Position numbers and translations under genes: made by a program
NCBI RefSeq assembly: GCF_963576545.1
Contig: NC_083651.1
Location: forward strand, 24,741,748-24,805,747
From: Limanda limanda
Lineage: Eukaryota > Chordata > Actinopteri > Pleuronectiformes > Pleuronectidae
Length of the DNA stretch: 64,000 bases
Reading direction: 5' to 3'
The notes under the pieces: generated by a model
Databases searched by the model: none
What the model was told of the DNA's origin: nothing
What the model saw: only the letters and a program-made list of their open reading frames with translations
Shown: in pieces, positions 46,926 through 60,800 of the stretch
How the letters are laid out: every line of letters starts with the position of its first letter
Position numbering within the stretch: position 1 is the stretch's first letter

Positions 46926-49197
46926 TACATTTGCATTGACAGATGAAAAGTATGTTATTGATAGTGTTTGAATCATGAGAGATGTTTACATGGGATAAAC
47001 CTCACATTAATATTAGCAGCACTCAACTGGAGTCATGATTTAAACAATGTGTCTGAGAACAAATTCAAAAATGTGAGAAAGGTGGCCTTAGGGCGACTCT
47101 CTAGATGGTAGCTGGACTTGCTAAAGCCTTGCCAAAATAATGATATTTTTCCCCTTCTTGCAGAATGTTGACAGGCCACAATGACAGGGCAAGGAAAACA
47201 AAATATTCTGCAGAGGTTTACATTGGCTGGCCAATGGATTTATTTAATGTTGTTGGAAACTCAAATGCAAAACACAGGATAGATAAATTGTTTCTTTCCA
47301 TGTCATTTCTGGTTTGTTTATTTGCTTGGCCTCACTCGGTTGAACTGTATCTGTAAATAGAGACAGACAGACCAGAGGCAGATCCAGTGGACTGGCCTCA
47401 TGAGAGCCTTCAGCTAATTTCTATCTATCCATTTCTATACTGCTTTAGTCAAGCTGATCATTGTGAGGCAGAATAAAGCTTTTGTTAGAGTAAGTGACCT
47501 TAAGATTTTACCATTAACTCAGTTTCTTGTCAGTCCCGACTGCTTGACACACAACACGCCTGCATACTCTACCACTACTGACAATAACTCCTCCCCTTTA
47601 TCAGACATTTTCTTATGTACAAATATTTTAAACATTGGCAGACTTTTCCATTATTTCACAAACTGTTTCTTCGAATCAATGTTGTCAATCCAGTAAAAAA
47701 ATAATTATTGAATCCATTGCACTTCTGTCCCTCATATGTGGCTCTCTCTGAGGTTTCAGTTTTTTCTCTGAACTATCCCTTTTAGTGTCAACGCACTAAT
47801 GCACTCAATGTACCAACTATACCTATGGAAGTACAGAAATCAGAACACAGTTACAATATTCTTGTGCCATTAAGTGTAACCAACCTTTCAGTTACCTCTA
47901 AACAAGGTGTTTTAGATCATTATCTGTCGGCTCGTTTCATTTCTACATGCCTCCCTATCTCTCTGCTAGTGCTTCAGTCTTTGGTGAAGCAACAGTAACA
48001 TCACTGCCCCAGTCCTGAAGGGCCGTCTCGACAAACACTGATGTGAGCCATACTTCTTCCTGCCACCAGTTAAATCAAAGTCATCTATTTTTTCATTCAT
48101 GTAATGACTCCGTCTGTGTTATCTCTGCAGGATCACTGCTATCTGGAGGAATTACAGAGGCGCAGATAAGAGTTTTAAGAGGTTTTATTCATTTAAATCG
48201 GGTTAGATTTATATCTGGTGTCTTTAAACTGTGATAGCGCTGCTGTACATCAGTCAGGGTGAAATAAGTTGTTTATACACAGCGAACCCTGGCAAGCTTT
48301 CTATCTAAGTGTTGCTCAAAGAAGAGGGTTGCTGAATTTGGCTTGTCAGGCTTTTACTCCAGAAAATGTTTGTTTCAAGAGGTCAAAAACTAACTTGGTC
48401 TTCCATCATATCTGTTACGGTTTCATCACATCGCAGACACTCACCAAGACAGGTGTGTGCAGTGAACATATTTATTATTTTTTATAAATAATACTATTCA
48501 AAATAAACAGGCTCACAGATGCCAAGGCCGGATGCAGAAGAGGATGTAAAAGAGACTGAATGGAACTGAAGAGACAGCAGGTCATCACAAAGGTGCAAAA
48601 CACACTGGGTAGGAAATAGACACATTAGAAAATCAGTGCTCAAAAATAAAACTGTGGGGTATTTCACAGAGTTTGCATGGTGTAAACTTAACTCTATACA
48701 AAACTACAGGCACAAGTCAGTTGTGTGTCATTGTTACTTGTAATTTACTGTGACTTTAGAGCAGCCATACTGCCCACGAAAGCTGCACTGCTCTTCTAGA
48801 GAGTCAGAGTATTATCAATTTGACAACAGTTTCAAGTCAGTCCATTTGTTTTAACGAGGTTTTAATTGTTATTGACCGGAATATGTCCTGGCAGTTAAGT
48901 ACATAGGCCTGCTCTTCTGAGAAAATAAAGAAATCATACTAGAAACCTGCACGTCTCAGCTCATCAGCAGTCATACAGCAGACATGTGTGAACAATATAC
49001 GTCTGTGAAACGCAGCAGATTAGCTGCACTGGATGGTAAGCCGTGATGTATAATTAGAATGAATATTTGCATACATTAGGTTATGTTTCATACACGGAAG
49101 GTGACCAACTTGTAGACAGATTCAGACATGTAATTCTTGCAGCATCTGAGTGAGGAACCTTAAAGACAATTAAAGAAGACGACTTAACTCCTTGGAG
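46926..49197. other. Noncoding stretch
   Basis: No gene recognised. 47720-47790 has faint wording of a LINE 3' UTR (GAGGTTTCAGTTTTTTCTCT) but no body. Confidence 0.4.
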
Positions 49198-49492
49198 TGC
49201 TACTTCATTCATTTGTTTTTACATTTCAAGAGAGATGGGAGTTTGTGAGACAGATTTATGAAAAAGGCATGAAAATAAATGAGACCCCAATATATCCTCA
49301 TGTTTATTCTGTTATATTGTGTCAATCTATGGTCACTTAGTAGAACCTGACATAACCCTGATAACATCATTCAGGTCAGGTCAAGTCAGTGAAGACATCA
49401 TGTAATTGAGGATTAACTCCTGAGGGAACTGACGAGAAAATAGGGGGTGTGTCCATTTAATGTGAAAATGTGAATTTAAAGCTTGATGACTT
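49198..49492. repeat. Dispersed repeat copy B (uninterrupted)
   Basis: Homologous to 38438-38587 plus 43390-43508, with CACTTAGTAGAACCTGACAT continuous at 49335-49354. It lacks the SINE and the LTR element and so shows the pre-insertion state. Confidence 0.78.
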
Positions 49493-51790
49493 GAACTGAA
49501 CTCCTGCCCTTTCCAATGATTATATGAATATACAAATAGAGTACAGTTATATATATATATACAGTTTCCAAATTCTTATTACTATAATTTTAGACTGCTA
49601 ATATAATATTGACTGATATAAAAGACCATGAAAATAAGTGCAAAATGTTTCACTTACTATTTAAACGTGGAGCTGATTCATCAGCATTGGCGGTATATCA
49701 GTCGCAGGTTGCTCCCAGCAAGACATCACAGCTAAGCATATGACAAACTAGACCAGATGAAGAGCTCCTAATAAAAACATATGATTAGAGTATATGGTTC
49801 AGCTCAGAACCGCACGGCCAGCTAAAGGCATGGAGGCATCACTCAACGTTATGGTGAGAACTGCTTACATTTTTCTCAATTTATACAACATCATTCAAGA
49901 GCATAAACCATAATGGAACACAAATTTCACATATATCTCTGATGTGACGGCTGGAACTGCCTCTCTGTGGAGAGGCGTCTGATGTCAGATGGCAGTGATG
50001 ATTGGTTGTCGGGCTCGTCAGCTCGTTCCACATTAATGGCAGCAAATGTTCAGTCCCGTCTGTTTACTTTTTATGTACTAAAACTTCTCGCCAAAGGCCC
50101 GAAGGAGTTTTGCACACTCAACCAGCATATTCAGATGTCACAGTGTTTTGCCTTTGGCAGAGAAGGGGAATGCGCAGTGTTTGCACACAATGCACAATTA
50201 GTCCGTTCAAGCTGTGTTCAATAACTCTTCTGAGTGAGGCTCTAGCTCTTAAACTATTAGCTCACTAACGACAAAACTTGCCTACGTAACACTGACTGGA
50301 GCAGCAACTGCACTGAGGAACATTCACTTTATCCAAGAGCATTTGTCTGTGTAAGTCTTTCATTTGAGCTTTATATTGCCAGTTTTTGACACGTGCGATT
50401 AGTCCTTTTTATCCCCACATCTCCTCAGACTAGACACACTAGTTGTCTAGTTTTTTAATTGTACAAAAAATGAATTTCTGCCTCGAGAATATTTTTGTAT
50501 TTATTATTACTATTAATTTTTGTATTAATTTATGAATAGTCTCATTGGCCATTAAGAGCCACACATTGGTTGATTATGTTCTAAGACACAGACTGGCTTG
50601 TGACAGCACAGGTGCAGAATGTAATTCTTCCAAATCAAGACTTGATTTTGCTCTGCTCTTGTTTCCAATGACCACTGATGAATTGCAGGTGCATATTGAG
50701 ACCTCAGGTGAGTAAACCAAATGTACCAAACCAAGGTCAGTCCATTGGCTCACTGATAGTAAAAGTAAGCACCTCTTGTACGTGCAGATAGTGTTGAGTT
50801 CTACATTCTGTAGCATTATTAATTGAGTAACATCATGATTGATATTGCTGAAAGAGGAAGCCGAATATGCCACAAGTCACAGAAAATATTTAATGCATTG
50901 ATTTATTAAAGCCAAACACTGAAAATGAGGTCATTTCCTTGTGCAGCAATTTTGTCTGGAACTGTTAAACCTTTTTTTCTAGCAAATGATCATATATAAA
51001 AGACACCGCAGAGCAAGCTGCCACTATGCATGGTCATTCATTCCACAATAACAGCTCTACAGAATGCTATTCAAGTTTAGAGCCATTAAATTCATTCTAT
51101 CAATCTGACTCAATATTATTCCAAATAAATGAAAGCCTTGAGCTCCATCACAGTGCAGCAGAAAATCATGAAAACGGTTATTATTTTATTTTTCAATTTA
51201 CCTTAACATTTTTAAATATCAACTGCTTTTCTTGGTGAAAACATATTCATTTTATCATTGTGACTTTGCCAATCATTTCCTATAAATCTAATAGGACATC
51301 CACTTGTCCCACACCTCAAATGAATACACCTAGGCAACACAACGCGGAACAACTTGCTCTTCATTATGTCAATTTCATAAAAAAAAAACTTTTGTATGTT
51401 AATATGAAGTAATGACATTTCTGTGATACCAAAAGTGGTATTGAAATATCATGCATTAAGCAAGGTGATTTAAGCTTTCTTTTATTAATCTTATACAAGT
51501 GTCCTAGATTATCAAATTCAGTTAGAGTTTTATTTTTTGGCATACAGCTGTGTCATGTCTCCTCTGAGAATAATATCACTATTCTTTCTCCTGGTGTGGT
51601 AAGAAAACATCTAAAGGATGACATAAAGCTATAATTTGTTAATCTACTGTGTAAAACAGATATCAGAATAAGTCTGAATAAGTTTAGAATAAATCTAAAT
51701 TGCATTGTACCATATTACCCAAATACCCCATTCAATTTAAATGGCAACTGTATGAATATGTACAATGAATACAGAATCATGGCATGATCA
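49493..51790. other. Noncoding stretch
   Basis: No gene recognised. Short AT repeat at about 49549-49561. Confidence 0.5.
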
Positions 51791-51865
51791 GTTGTGGATC
51801 AGGAGTGTTGTCCACTTAACCAGAAGGTCAATGGTTTGTTCCCTGGTTCCATTATTCTGCAGTGT
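51791..51865 (+). mobile_element. Degenerate tRNA-derived SINE head
   Basis: GTTGTCCACTTAACCAGAAG and GTCAATGGTTTGTTCCCTGG follow the head of the SINE family seen at 38588, with a damaged B box (GGTTTGTTCCC). No tail found. Confidence 0.5.
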
Positions 51866-54417
51866 TTAAAGCCTGTGTTGCTGACCTATTGCGTCACACG
51901 GGCGTCTGTTCACAAAGGAAGCTTGTCTGCCTTGGAGCTGCTACAAGGGTTTCTGGTATAACTACTGTATTACCTTCAATTAAAGTAAGGCTATGTTCTC
52001 AATATGCATATACTACATGTCAGGTCACTACGATATAAAGACTAGAAAAGCACCACATAACTGCAGCAAGTTATCATTGACATGAACCATGGCATGCGGT
52101 CTGTTGTGATTCTCAGGTAATGTCAGACTCTGCTCACTTTACCTATCAGCCTTCACGGCTGTCACACAATAACTTCAAACCACAAAATGTTCACTCCAGA
52201 CTCTATGGAGAGCTGAGAACGGTGTAAGCCTAATTGAGTCATATTTAATCTCAGGTTTAATGATCATAATATACCGTCATTAATAAGGAAAGAACCACAG
52301 GGGCCATTGGAGAAGCTGGGAGGCGAGGTCTAACTATCCAATATTGTTTGCACAGTATACCCCATTTACTCTCATAATATTTCTGATTAGCGTGGTCAGA
52401 TTAGAGAACACAAGGATATTATGTTATTATGTGAATGAGAAATCCCAGTAAATGAAACACATTTAAACTAATGAAAAATTTGATGTAATAACACAGTTCG
52501 TCACAGAAGCATCTGAAATAATGATATTTCAGTGCAGTGGGGAATTTGAGGCTCAACTGTTAAACTGTTCATAACCCATAAACAGAGCGCTACTCAGAAT
52601 ACGAGGCATTTTCCTGGATCCCTTTCCCCAGCTTAGCCTGGATCCTGATGTTTGTGGCTGGAAATTCCAAGGCTGTGCTGTATCACTTCCAACATTGGGA
52701 CTTGTGGGTGTGATTAGTGTCTGATTGGGACTCCTGGGCGACCCTGGTCCCTAACTCTGTCCCACACCAGTCAGACACACCAAGCTACTGGCAGACAACC
52801 ACAATTTTTTGCTCCGACACATTTGTAGTTGCACACTATGGGACTGTACCTCCTCACAGGATACATTTAAAGACGTACACTGGCAATTCATACATTTTGG
52901 GGACTCAGAGCAGCAGAGCACAAGGTAAACTGAGTTAAAGGCTCTATTGGTCAAGTGCCAACGAAAGTACTAAATCCTTCAACTCACATCGTATCTGCCT
53001 TGTTATCCTAACAGCTTCCTAAATTCCTATGTCTCATTTAGACCCTACACTTCCAGTTTGGAACACGGACTGTAAAATGTAAATTATATCAAGCAGAGAT
53101 AACCCTGAACTCACCATGACATCATTAGAGTAATGGGTATCCAGCTCGGAAGCCTGTGATCAAGTGACACGATGTGTTCTGATAAATGCTGTTGCCAATG
53201 TTAAGAATAATTTCTCAATAAAAACTCTCACCTTGAGTTTCGTATGTTCTATTTTGGCATCACATCATCAGAGGTTTTGTGCTCCAGCGGGAAATATTCA
53301 ATTACAATCACGATTACTGTTCTAATCGTATTAGTGTGGCTGATAAACTCAATATGATGCTTAATGAGTTGGATCATTAACATGCTGTTTGTTCTGTGTG
53401 CTTGTTAATCTTATGTGTCATTATTAAAATGTGATTTGTGTGTGAGATAAGAAATTGGACAGTAGTTTTATGAAGCTGATTCGAATCCAAATTCTATTCT
53501 TCTATAAAGTAGTAACAGTCTGTTGCCATATTTTGTGTGTGTGTGTGTTTGTGTGAGCTTGTGCATATCCTCTTTGAGAACACAATAACAAAGCCTTTTG
53601 TGCACATTCAGCAGGATAATGCTCCGCCCGTATCAGATGACTTTGGACTCACCACAAAATATGAACCTTGGCTCAAAAACTTAATTTATTGACTCACCAG
53701 CTCCATTGATCATGCACTGTGAGGCCACTGAAGACAATGACAGGAAATTACAATAAATAATCAAAGGTGTTGCCACTAAGAGGTGCAGTTTTATATATTT
53801 ACATTTATTAATAATTTTTTGGTGTTCCATCATTAGATAATTAATACAGATGAAATGATAGAGTGACTGATCTACAATGTTAAAGGAAGTTATTTAACAA
53901 CATGGAGGATGTATGGTGAGTCCTATGCTTGGAACTGAGATAAATCTTCTGTAAATACACAATACATCAACTACGTAATTTGATTTTTCATAAGTTTCTG
54001 TATTCCAGGAGAAAAATCTTTAATAAACATGGGCAAAAAAGGCTATCATCACATTGTTTGTGTCCCATGGACACCAATGTTATCTGTGCTACTAGCAGCA
54101 CCATTCTGTATTTCACAATTCTCCTGTAAAAGCACAATAATCACGTATGCAAAAGCATGGTATGTAAAAAAGATTAAATCTCAGAGCGTAGCTAGACTAT
54201 TTTTATACCAGAACAATTTCACTGAGGTAGACTTTGGCTCACATTGCCTCGGGCTTTTCAAGCTGTGAGCCAGCAGAAGTAACAGAAGCTGCGACTTCTT
54301 AATGAATAAAATGTAAAAAACAATAAAGAGGATCTTCAGTCTTCATATCAAAAGTCCAGTCCTATATACTGTAACATGTCATCTCTCTGCGAAGTCAAAG
54401 TCTTAACTCTATTGTCA
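51866..54417. other. Noncoding stretch with a possible conserved block
   Basis: No gene recognised. 53090-53480 is complex and carries several homeodomain-like cores (ATCATTAGAGTAATGG, CTTAATGAGTTGGATCATTA) with no repeat wording. It is the best-looking candidate for a conserved enhancer in the window, but this is only an impression. Confidence 0.35.
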
Positions 54418-54447
54418 TCTTATCCCATTTTCCCATGTGGGATAAGA
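54418..54447. repeat. Perfect 10-bp inverted repeat (hairpin)
   Basis: TCTTATCCCA and TGGGATAAGA with a 10-base loop. No T tract or gene next to it; function unknown. Confidence 0.7.
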
Positions 54448-57400
54448 GGTCGCTAACTTTAATATGTCCCATTGTCTTTATTTGTTTATTGTGTATACAC
54501 TTACATGTGTTACCTCCATGGATTTAATGTGTGTTCATTACAAGTGCACTCATGCATGTTTCAGGGATTCCGAAATCTTTTTTTTGTCTGTGCAAGTCAC
54601 CACAAAGTCACATCACTTCCACTTCAACACCTGCAGATCCGTGAGGTCAGTGTGCCGTGGTTGGATGTTTTTGGTCACATGATCACTCTTTAGCCAAATT
54701 TACCCAACCTTCCTTCTCCTTGGCCCTTTTTTTTGGAAAGCAATCCTCCTTCCGACCGTTAACAGGGTGGAAGTGAGCTGATGGATGGGGAGCGACAGCA
54801 TGTGACCCACAACTCAACTCTTCAATGTGTAGCAATTCCACCCATGGGGGCTTCCCATCAGTCCCACAGCAGGCCAAATTTCCATCTGTGCACAAACACA
54901 CGCACGCTCACATGCACAACCAAACAGCCTGCTCATGTGACATGGCAACTTTGTGCTGCTGTTGTAGTGATACTGTCAATATAATTATTTTGATCACCAG
55001 TACTTTAAAATAAAATACTCACTTCTCTTTTTCCTTCATCTATTTCACAGTTTAGGAAATAGCATCATCAATATTGCTCTTAAGGGATTGCTGCAACCAA
55101 CACATTTCCACATTTAGCAATTAGTACATTTTCAAATAATAGCAGCCTATTTATGCAAAGTCCAAGTTCATTAACATCTACTTGTCTACAGTTTAGTTAC
55201 TTACAGTTCGGAGAGAGTGTCTGGGTTTTCCTTTGGCTTACGGATTAAATGCATTCCATGGGACGTTTAATGTTTAATGCTAAATATAAATATTACATCA
55301 CTGACTTTATGAATGTTTGTGTAACGTGACAGACTCGTCCCAGGTCAGTCTATCAGTGCCTTTGATAAAGATGGTGTGTTAATTGTTGTTGAAATAATAC
55401 TATGAACTGTGTTGCAATAACCAAAAAACTGTTACTGTAAAGAGTTTGTTTTTTGTTTAGTACCAGTTACAGTATTACACATCATAATAGTTATATTAAC
55501 ATTGAATATTTTACAACATGTCAATACATTAAAACTATAAATATATATTTTGATAATTGAGAAGTTATAAAAGTTAGAAAAAAACAATTACCAAATTGGG
55601 TTATTATTATTCTAGTAGTCATATTACATTTACAAGCAATTATTTTAATCGGTGTTACGTACAGTGGAAATATATATTGTAAAATACTTACAAACGATTT
55701 TATGTTTTTGCACTACGCAATTGTATTTAAAAAATGCAACTGAAAAGCAAAAGAGACATGAAACCAAACTAAAAACTGTACTTCCAAAAACTGAAGTGTA
55801 TAATGTAGGTGTTGCCTTCGAACGCAGAATACTTTTCTTTAAAAGGGTTTTTTAAAGCTTATTAACAAACTGTCTGGACCTTTACTGAATGTTCACATTT
55901 CTATAAATTAGCCTTGCTTGTAAAATCATTTTACAAAACCAAATAAACATAAAGAACTAATACAGAGAACAAGAAGGCATTTGAGTTATGCTGCGTTTAA
56001 TATTTATGGAAGCAAGAAACAATTAAACATTCCTACAAGGCACATTTTCAAAATTTTTAGAAAATATATTTTAACTTTCTTCATTTAATTTGTATCAATT
56101 GGAATTATTCTCAAATTGCATGTTTTCATGTAAGACGCATGTCGGTATTTATGTGAGATATTGCAATAAAGAGTAATGTGATTCCTTTTTAACCCAGAAA
56201 ATACGGCATCATATCGGAGCAGATATTACATTACAGAATTGACTGTAAATATCTGGAACATGGTAAATTCAAGAGGAAGGGAACAATTTATCTTATTTGA
56301 TGTCTCAGCAAAGTGACCTATAAGTCTTTATGTTTAAATCAATATAATTATATGACAAGTTGGTGCCTCATTTTTATAACAAAATCCTTTCATTCGAAAG
56401 TCTTAAACTTTTAAAAACTTGACTTTGAAAACTTGAAGAGTGAAGGGCTTTTTTTTTAATTTACTTTATACCCAAGCAAAACCTGAAATGTCCTTTTTTT
56501 CCCCGTATTTATAGATAAACAAGATTAGCTTTGGAAGGAAAAAATACGTATACACTCTCCTCAGCCTTTATGAAACTATAAAACCAGCTTTCTATCTTTC
56601 ATGGCCAGGATTTTATTAGACAATCCACCTCCTCTTTCACATAACTAATTTGATAAATTACTTCCAATAATATGACATACTGCCAAAGTCAAAAATGTTT
56701 TGAGGAGTACATCTTTCTGTTTTCTTTTCCCTCCATATATCAAATTCATGTTTACGGGACGCAGTATACATAAAATTCAGCCTAAGTGGTTGTGCCAGGT
56801 CATGGATGCTGGCACACTTGTTTGGCTCCGTACGGCCTTAATTCCTTCTGTCAGGCAGTAATCAGGTCTGTTTCACATAACGGGCCATTAGTTTAAAGAG
56901 CAAATCTGCTTTGGGCGCTGCTGACAATGGACAATGTGTGTATGTGTGTGTGCTGTGGGAGAGGGTGGGGTGTCTCTGTATGCCAAACCTGACCTGGCAG
57001 GGCTGGGATAGAGGGAGGGAGAGGAGGAATTGGATGGAGATGTGGAAATAGAGAGGGAGTTAGAAGAAGAGAAAAAGGAATAGTGTTATAAGAATGGCAC
57101 AGCCTTACTCATTGAGTCCACTTGAGGAAAATGAGGCGGACAAGTCGGAGTGTGCCCTGAAGATGTTTCTATTTTAGCTCCATTCAAAACTGAAATCACT
57201 GCCCTCTGCATGAACCCGCTCTGCTTTACCGCGTGGAGAAAAATAAAACTCAAAGATACAAACCTCAAAAAGGAAGTGGCCTGTATTTGTGTCGCCCCTG
57301 GTGGCCGTGGACTTAATCCTCCGTGTGGTTCCTGAGTCCTGCTCTCCCAAAACACAAGGGTGGGTTTTAAAATAAGTGCATGCAGGAGACGGGTATGGAC

Positions 57401-57664
57401 TAGTTGATGACAACTCTGTGCAGTCACCCAACAGCCCAGCCCAGCCGAGCCGGTGGAGATGCCACCGTCTTGTTAGATCAGCTCGCGCCGCCACAGTCCA
57501 GCTAGCACATAATTGGAAACACAGCGGGGCAAAAGTCACAGAAATACCTTACACTGCACTTTCACAGAGCCGGAGTTAAAGTAAATTCTCTCATGTGAGA
57601 AAGGCAGCTTTGTGTGAGGCAGTATTTTCTGTCCGTCCATGTCTGGCAGACAGGGGTGGGGTTG
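54448..57664. other. Noncoding stretch with a possible conserved block
   Basis: No gene recognised. 55380-56420 is very AT-rich. 56760-56940 is complex, balanced sequence that could be a conserved element. Confidence 0.35.
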
Positions 57665-57800
57665 GTGGGGGGGGGCGTTAGGCCAAACACCATTCCTTAC
57701 CCTAATAGCTTAAGACACAGCCAGCATTTGCTTTCATCTCTCAGGGGGAGCACTGACACTAACAATTTTCGTTCCTCTCTGACCCCCCCCCCCCCCTCCA
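57665..57800 (+). repeat. G and C homopolymer runs
   Basis: A short G run at about 57667-57675 and a 14-base C run at about 57783-57796. Low complexity, error-prone. Confidence 0.85.
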
Positions 57801-60800
57801 TTTGCCGGGGAACACATGCACACTGCACTTTTGTGATTCTTTTTCTCCAACAGAATACTTTAGTCAGGAAAGAAGTGAGAAAACAACAAACAGATTGAAG
57901 ATTAATAAAAAGAAAAAGGGACGTTGTGGAGAGATAGATTTTATATTGCACCTCATCTCTGGTTAAGTGATAAACAATGTTCGAGAGGGCGCAGTCCTTC
58001 TTCATGAGGCAGCACATTGATGCTAAAATTACATTTTCTGGTTTGAACATAAATTTGATAATAAGATAACATTTATCAAAAGTCAGATTTACTGTTTATG
58101 GAATGTTTAAAGAAATCCTGGGCATAAAAACCCTGAGCTGGACTTTGTTTGTGTCTGTGGTGTTTTTAGGTTTGGACACCAGCAATATGTGCTCAATGAG
58201 GCACCTTTTGTTTTTAACGTTGTCCTCCAGAGTGGCTGGGATGTGGCCCACACCTCCTGGCAAATTCTACTCTTCCGGAAGCTCTTTTTCCTCATCATCG
58301 CACCCCCCCTCCTCTGCCCAATCCTCCACCCCATCAGGCTCAGTCAGCAAGTAGCACCCCCCACCCAGCCCCCACCCCGCTTGAACCAGCGACATGGCAT
58401 TTGCACTGCTGAGGAGAATTTGAGCTAATGAAAGTGTAAAGCCTGTGTTCACTAGAGTATAAAATTCACATTTGGCCAAGACCGGCTGTGCAATGTGATA
58501 TTATGAGCTCCGCCGCAGAGAGAGAGAGCAAGGGCTTGAAGTAGCACTCCAAAAAGCAAACAGCGAGGCGAACACAGGAGAGGGATACACAGCAAGAGCA
58601 CGTTTTCTGTCGTATGATTATATGTTACAGACAACAGGAATAGACTTTGCTAATAATTTAAAATGAACCTTTATGGAGGGAAAAGAGTCCAAGACATGTC
58701 TACCATCCTGTAGCCATGCAGAATCAAATCACGGCGGAACAGTTCTAACAGAAACCTCCTCCAGACGGCTCAGTCTTTGCTTTAAGAAAGAAGAGACGCA
58801 AGAGATGAGTGACACACAAGGTACCGTATGCCGCCATCTTGTTTCTTGTGTAAATGCGACAGCCGCTCTCCCTTATTAAATGGAGGTTTGCTGCAGACAG
58901 AAATGAGGTCAGCGGTGGCGTAAAGACGTGACGTAAACAGTAGCGAAGAAAAAGGGGAGGAAAAAAGTATAAGCCTCTTTCTGTTGTGACAGAGCGGACA
59001 GAGCTGTAGATTGAGAGATTTCAGCACAATTAAGAAATAAAAGAAATACCTCTAACAGCTCCTCCTGCAGTAAAATAAATGATCTCGCATGCTCTTCACG
59101 GATTCATCTTTTATCATCTGCGCACTCAGCAGCTTCTTTTTTCGCTTACTGTTTTTGAAGTAGTTATTTCACAGACATAAAAGTGAAATAACGCAGCAAA
59201 TGAATGTACAAGGGAGATTCAAATTAAATAACAGCAGGAGAAGTTAAGTGGCAGATAGCGTTGGTCTTTTGTTCAAAGACGTTCCACTTCATCCAGGTCA
59301 AAAGTTCAGTCACATTAGAAGCGGTTGACCTATTTTCTCTACTGAAACTTTGGAATCCAGATTTCTTCAGTTTGTCCTCTAGCTTCTGTCCATTCAAATG
59401 AATCACTGCTATTCTTTTTTAGTACAGAAGTAATAATTTCGTTTGCATGCAGAGAAGTTAAAGTCTTGTTCAAATTCAGCATAAGTGGCTGTGCTTATGA
59501 CTTGAACTCTAGTTTTTGTCACTAATATAAAACATCTATTATGTTTTTGGACCTGTATATCTACGGCGGATTTAGATAACTACTCTACTCACAAATTTTC
59601 TCAAACTACCACTGCCTGTGCTGTTAATCATTGACCATCCATACAAATGAAACTACAACTAATATCCAGCCAATTCTAACTACAACTTCTATCGCCTTCT
59701 TAGATGTATTTACCTTCATGCAGGTCTTTCATTTTGGCTTACTTTACTTTTGCTAGTAATAATCTGTTTTACATATTGATTGATTTTTTCTGTATAAAGT
59801 ATCATTCCCAATTTTTTTAATGCAAATAGTACTACATATTTATATGTCTTATTTTCTAGAAGTTGATGTATATAGTGTAATGTTGCATATAGTGTAATAT
59901 GTTTACCAAAATTAATGTCTTCATGGATAAAGGTACTTAATATTACTTTAATTATGTAATTATGTAATAACAATCAAGCTAATTGGCAACAACATTAAAA
60001 CAGAGAAGTGGTTTCAGTGCCTTGTCTGATCGCTTTATGAAACGTATTTACCCAATATAGAGAAGCACTATCGCATCCTAATATTAATTCACATTTCTAT
60101 TGCCACAGATATTCATGCTATTGGTAATAATGGCCTCTAATGTACATTTTGTTCAAGGACTTGTGTAGTAACATTTCACTGGCATATTGTTACTTTTTAC
60201 CGCACATGTATGGCTAGTCGGCCAAATATAATGCATTGTACACAATACACCGAGCAGTATGATAATGATACCATCATATTACATACAGTACATTATTGTT
60301 AGACAGTCAAAGATAATGTTTTCATATTAAAAGTTCCTTCAGTTCTGACTTTACGTGACAGGGTGACACAGAGGTCTTCGGCTTCGATAATAACTTGGCT
60401 GTTTGCAGTTGAGATGGATGAGATGTTTTTGTTTTTTTCACCTGTTATGTTGCACTTCGCGGCACACACACATGCACTGCTTTGTTTTGTGATTGTTTGC
60501 TCAATCATAAGTTGTTATATTATTATTTTTACATTAGTCAAGGACAAGTAGGTCCTTGACTATTGCTGGCCTCAGTGCAGCCACTGATAATTACTTACAC
60601 TTTGACCAAAGTACTACTCTATATATGATATATTTAAATTCATATTGTCGTACAATTACACAAATTGTAATCTAATATTATTCTGACTAATTTGATAGTA
60701 CTGCGTTTCATGATTAACGATTCGAAACTGGCGGCAGTTTTCATATTATAAGATTCTATTACCAAAACAGTACCATAACCCTCACCTAGAGTTCTGACTT

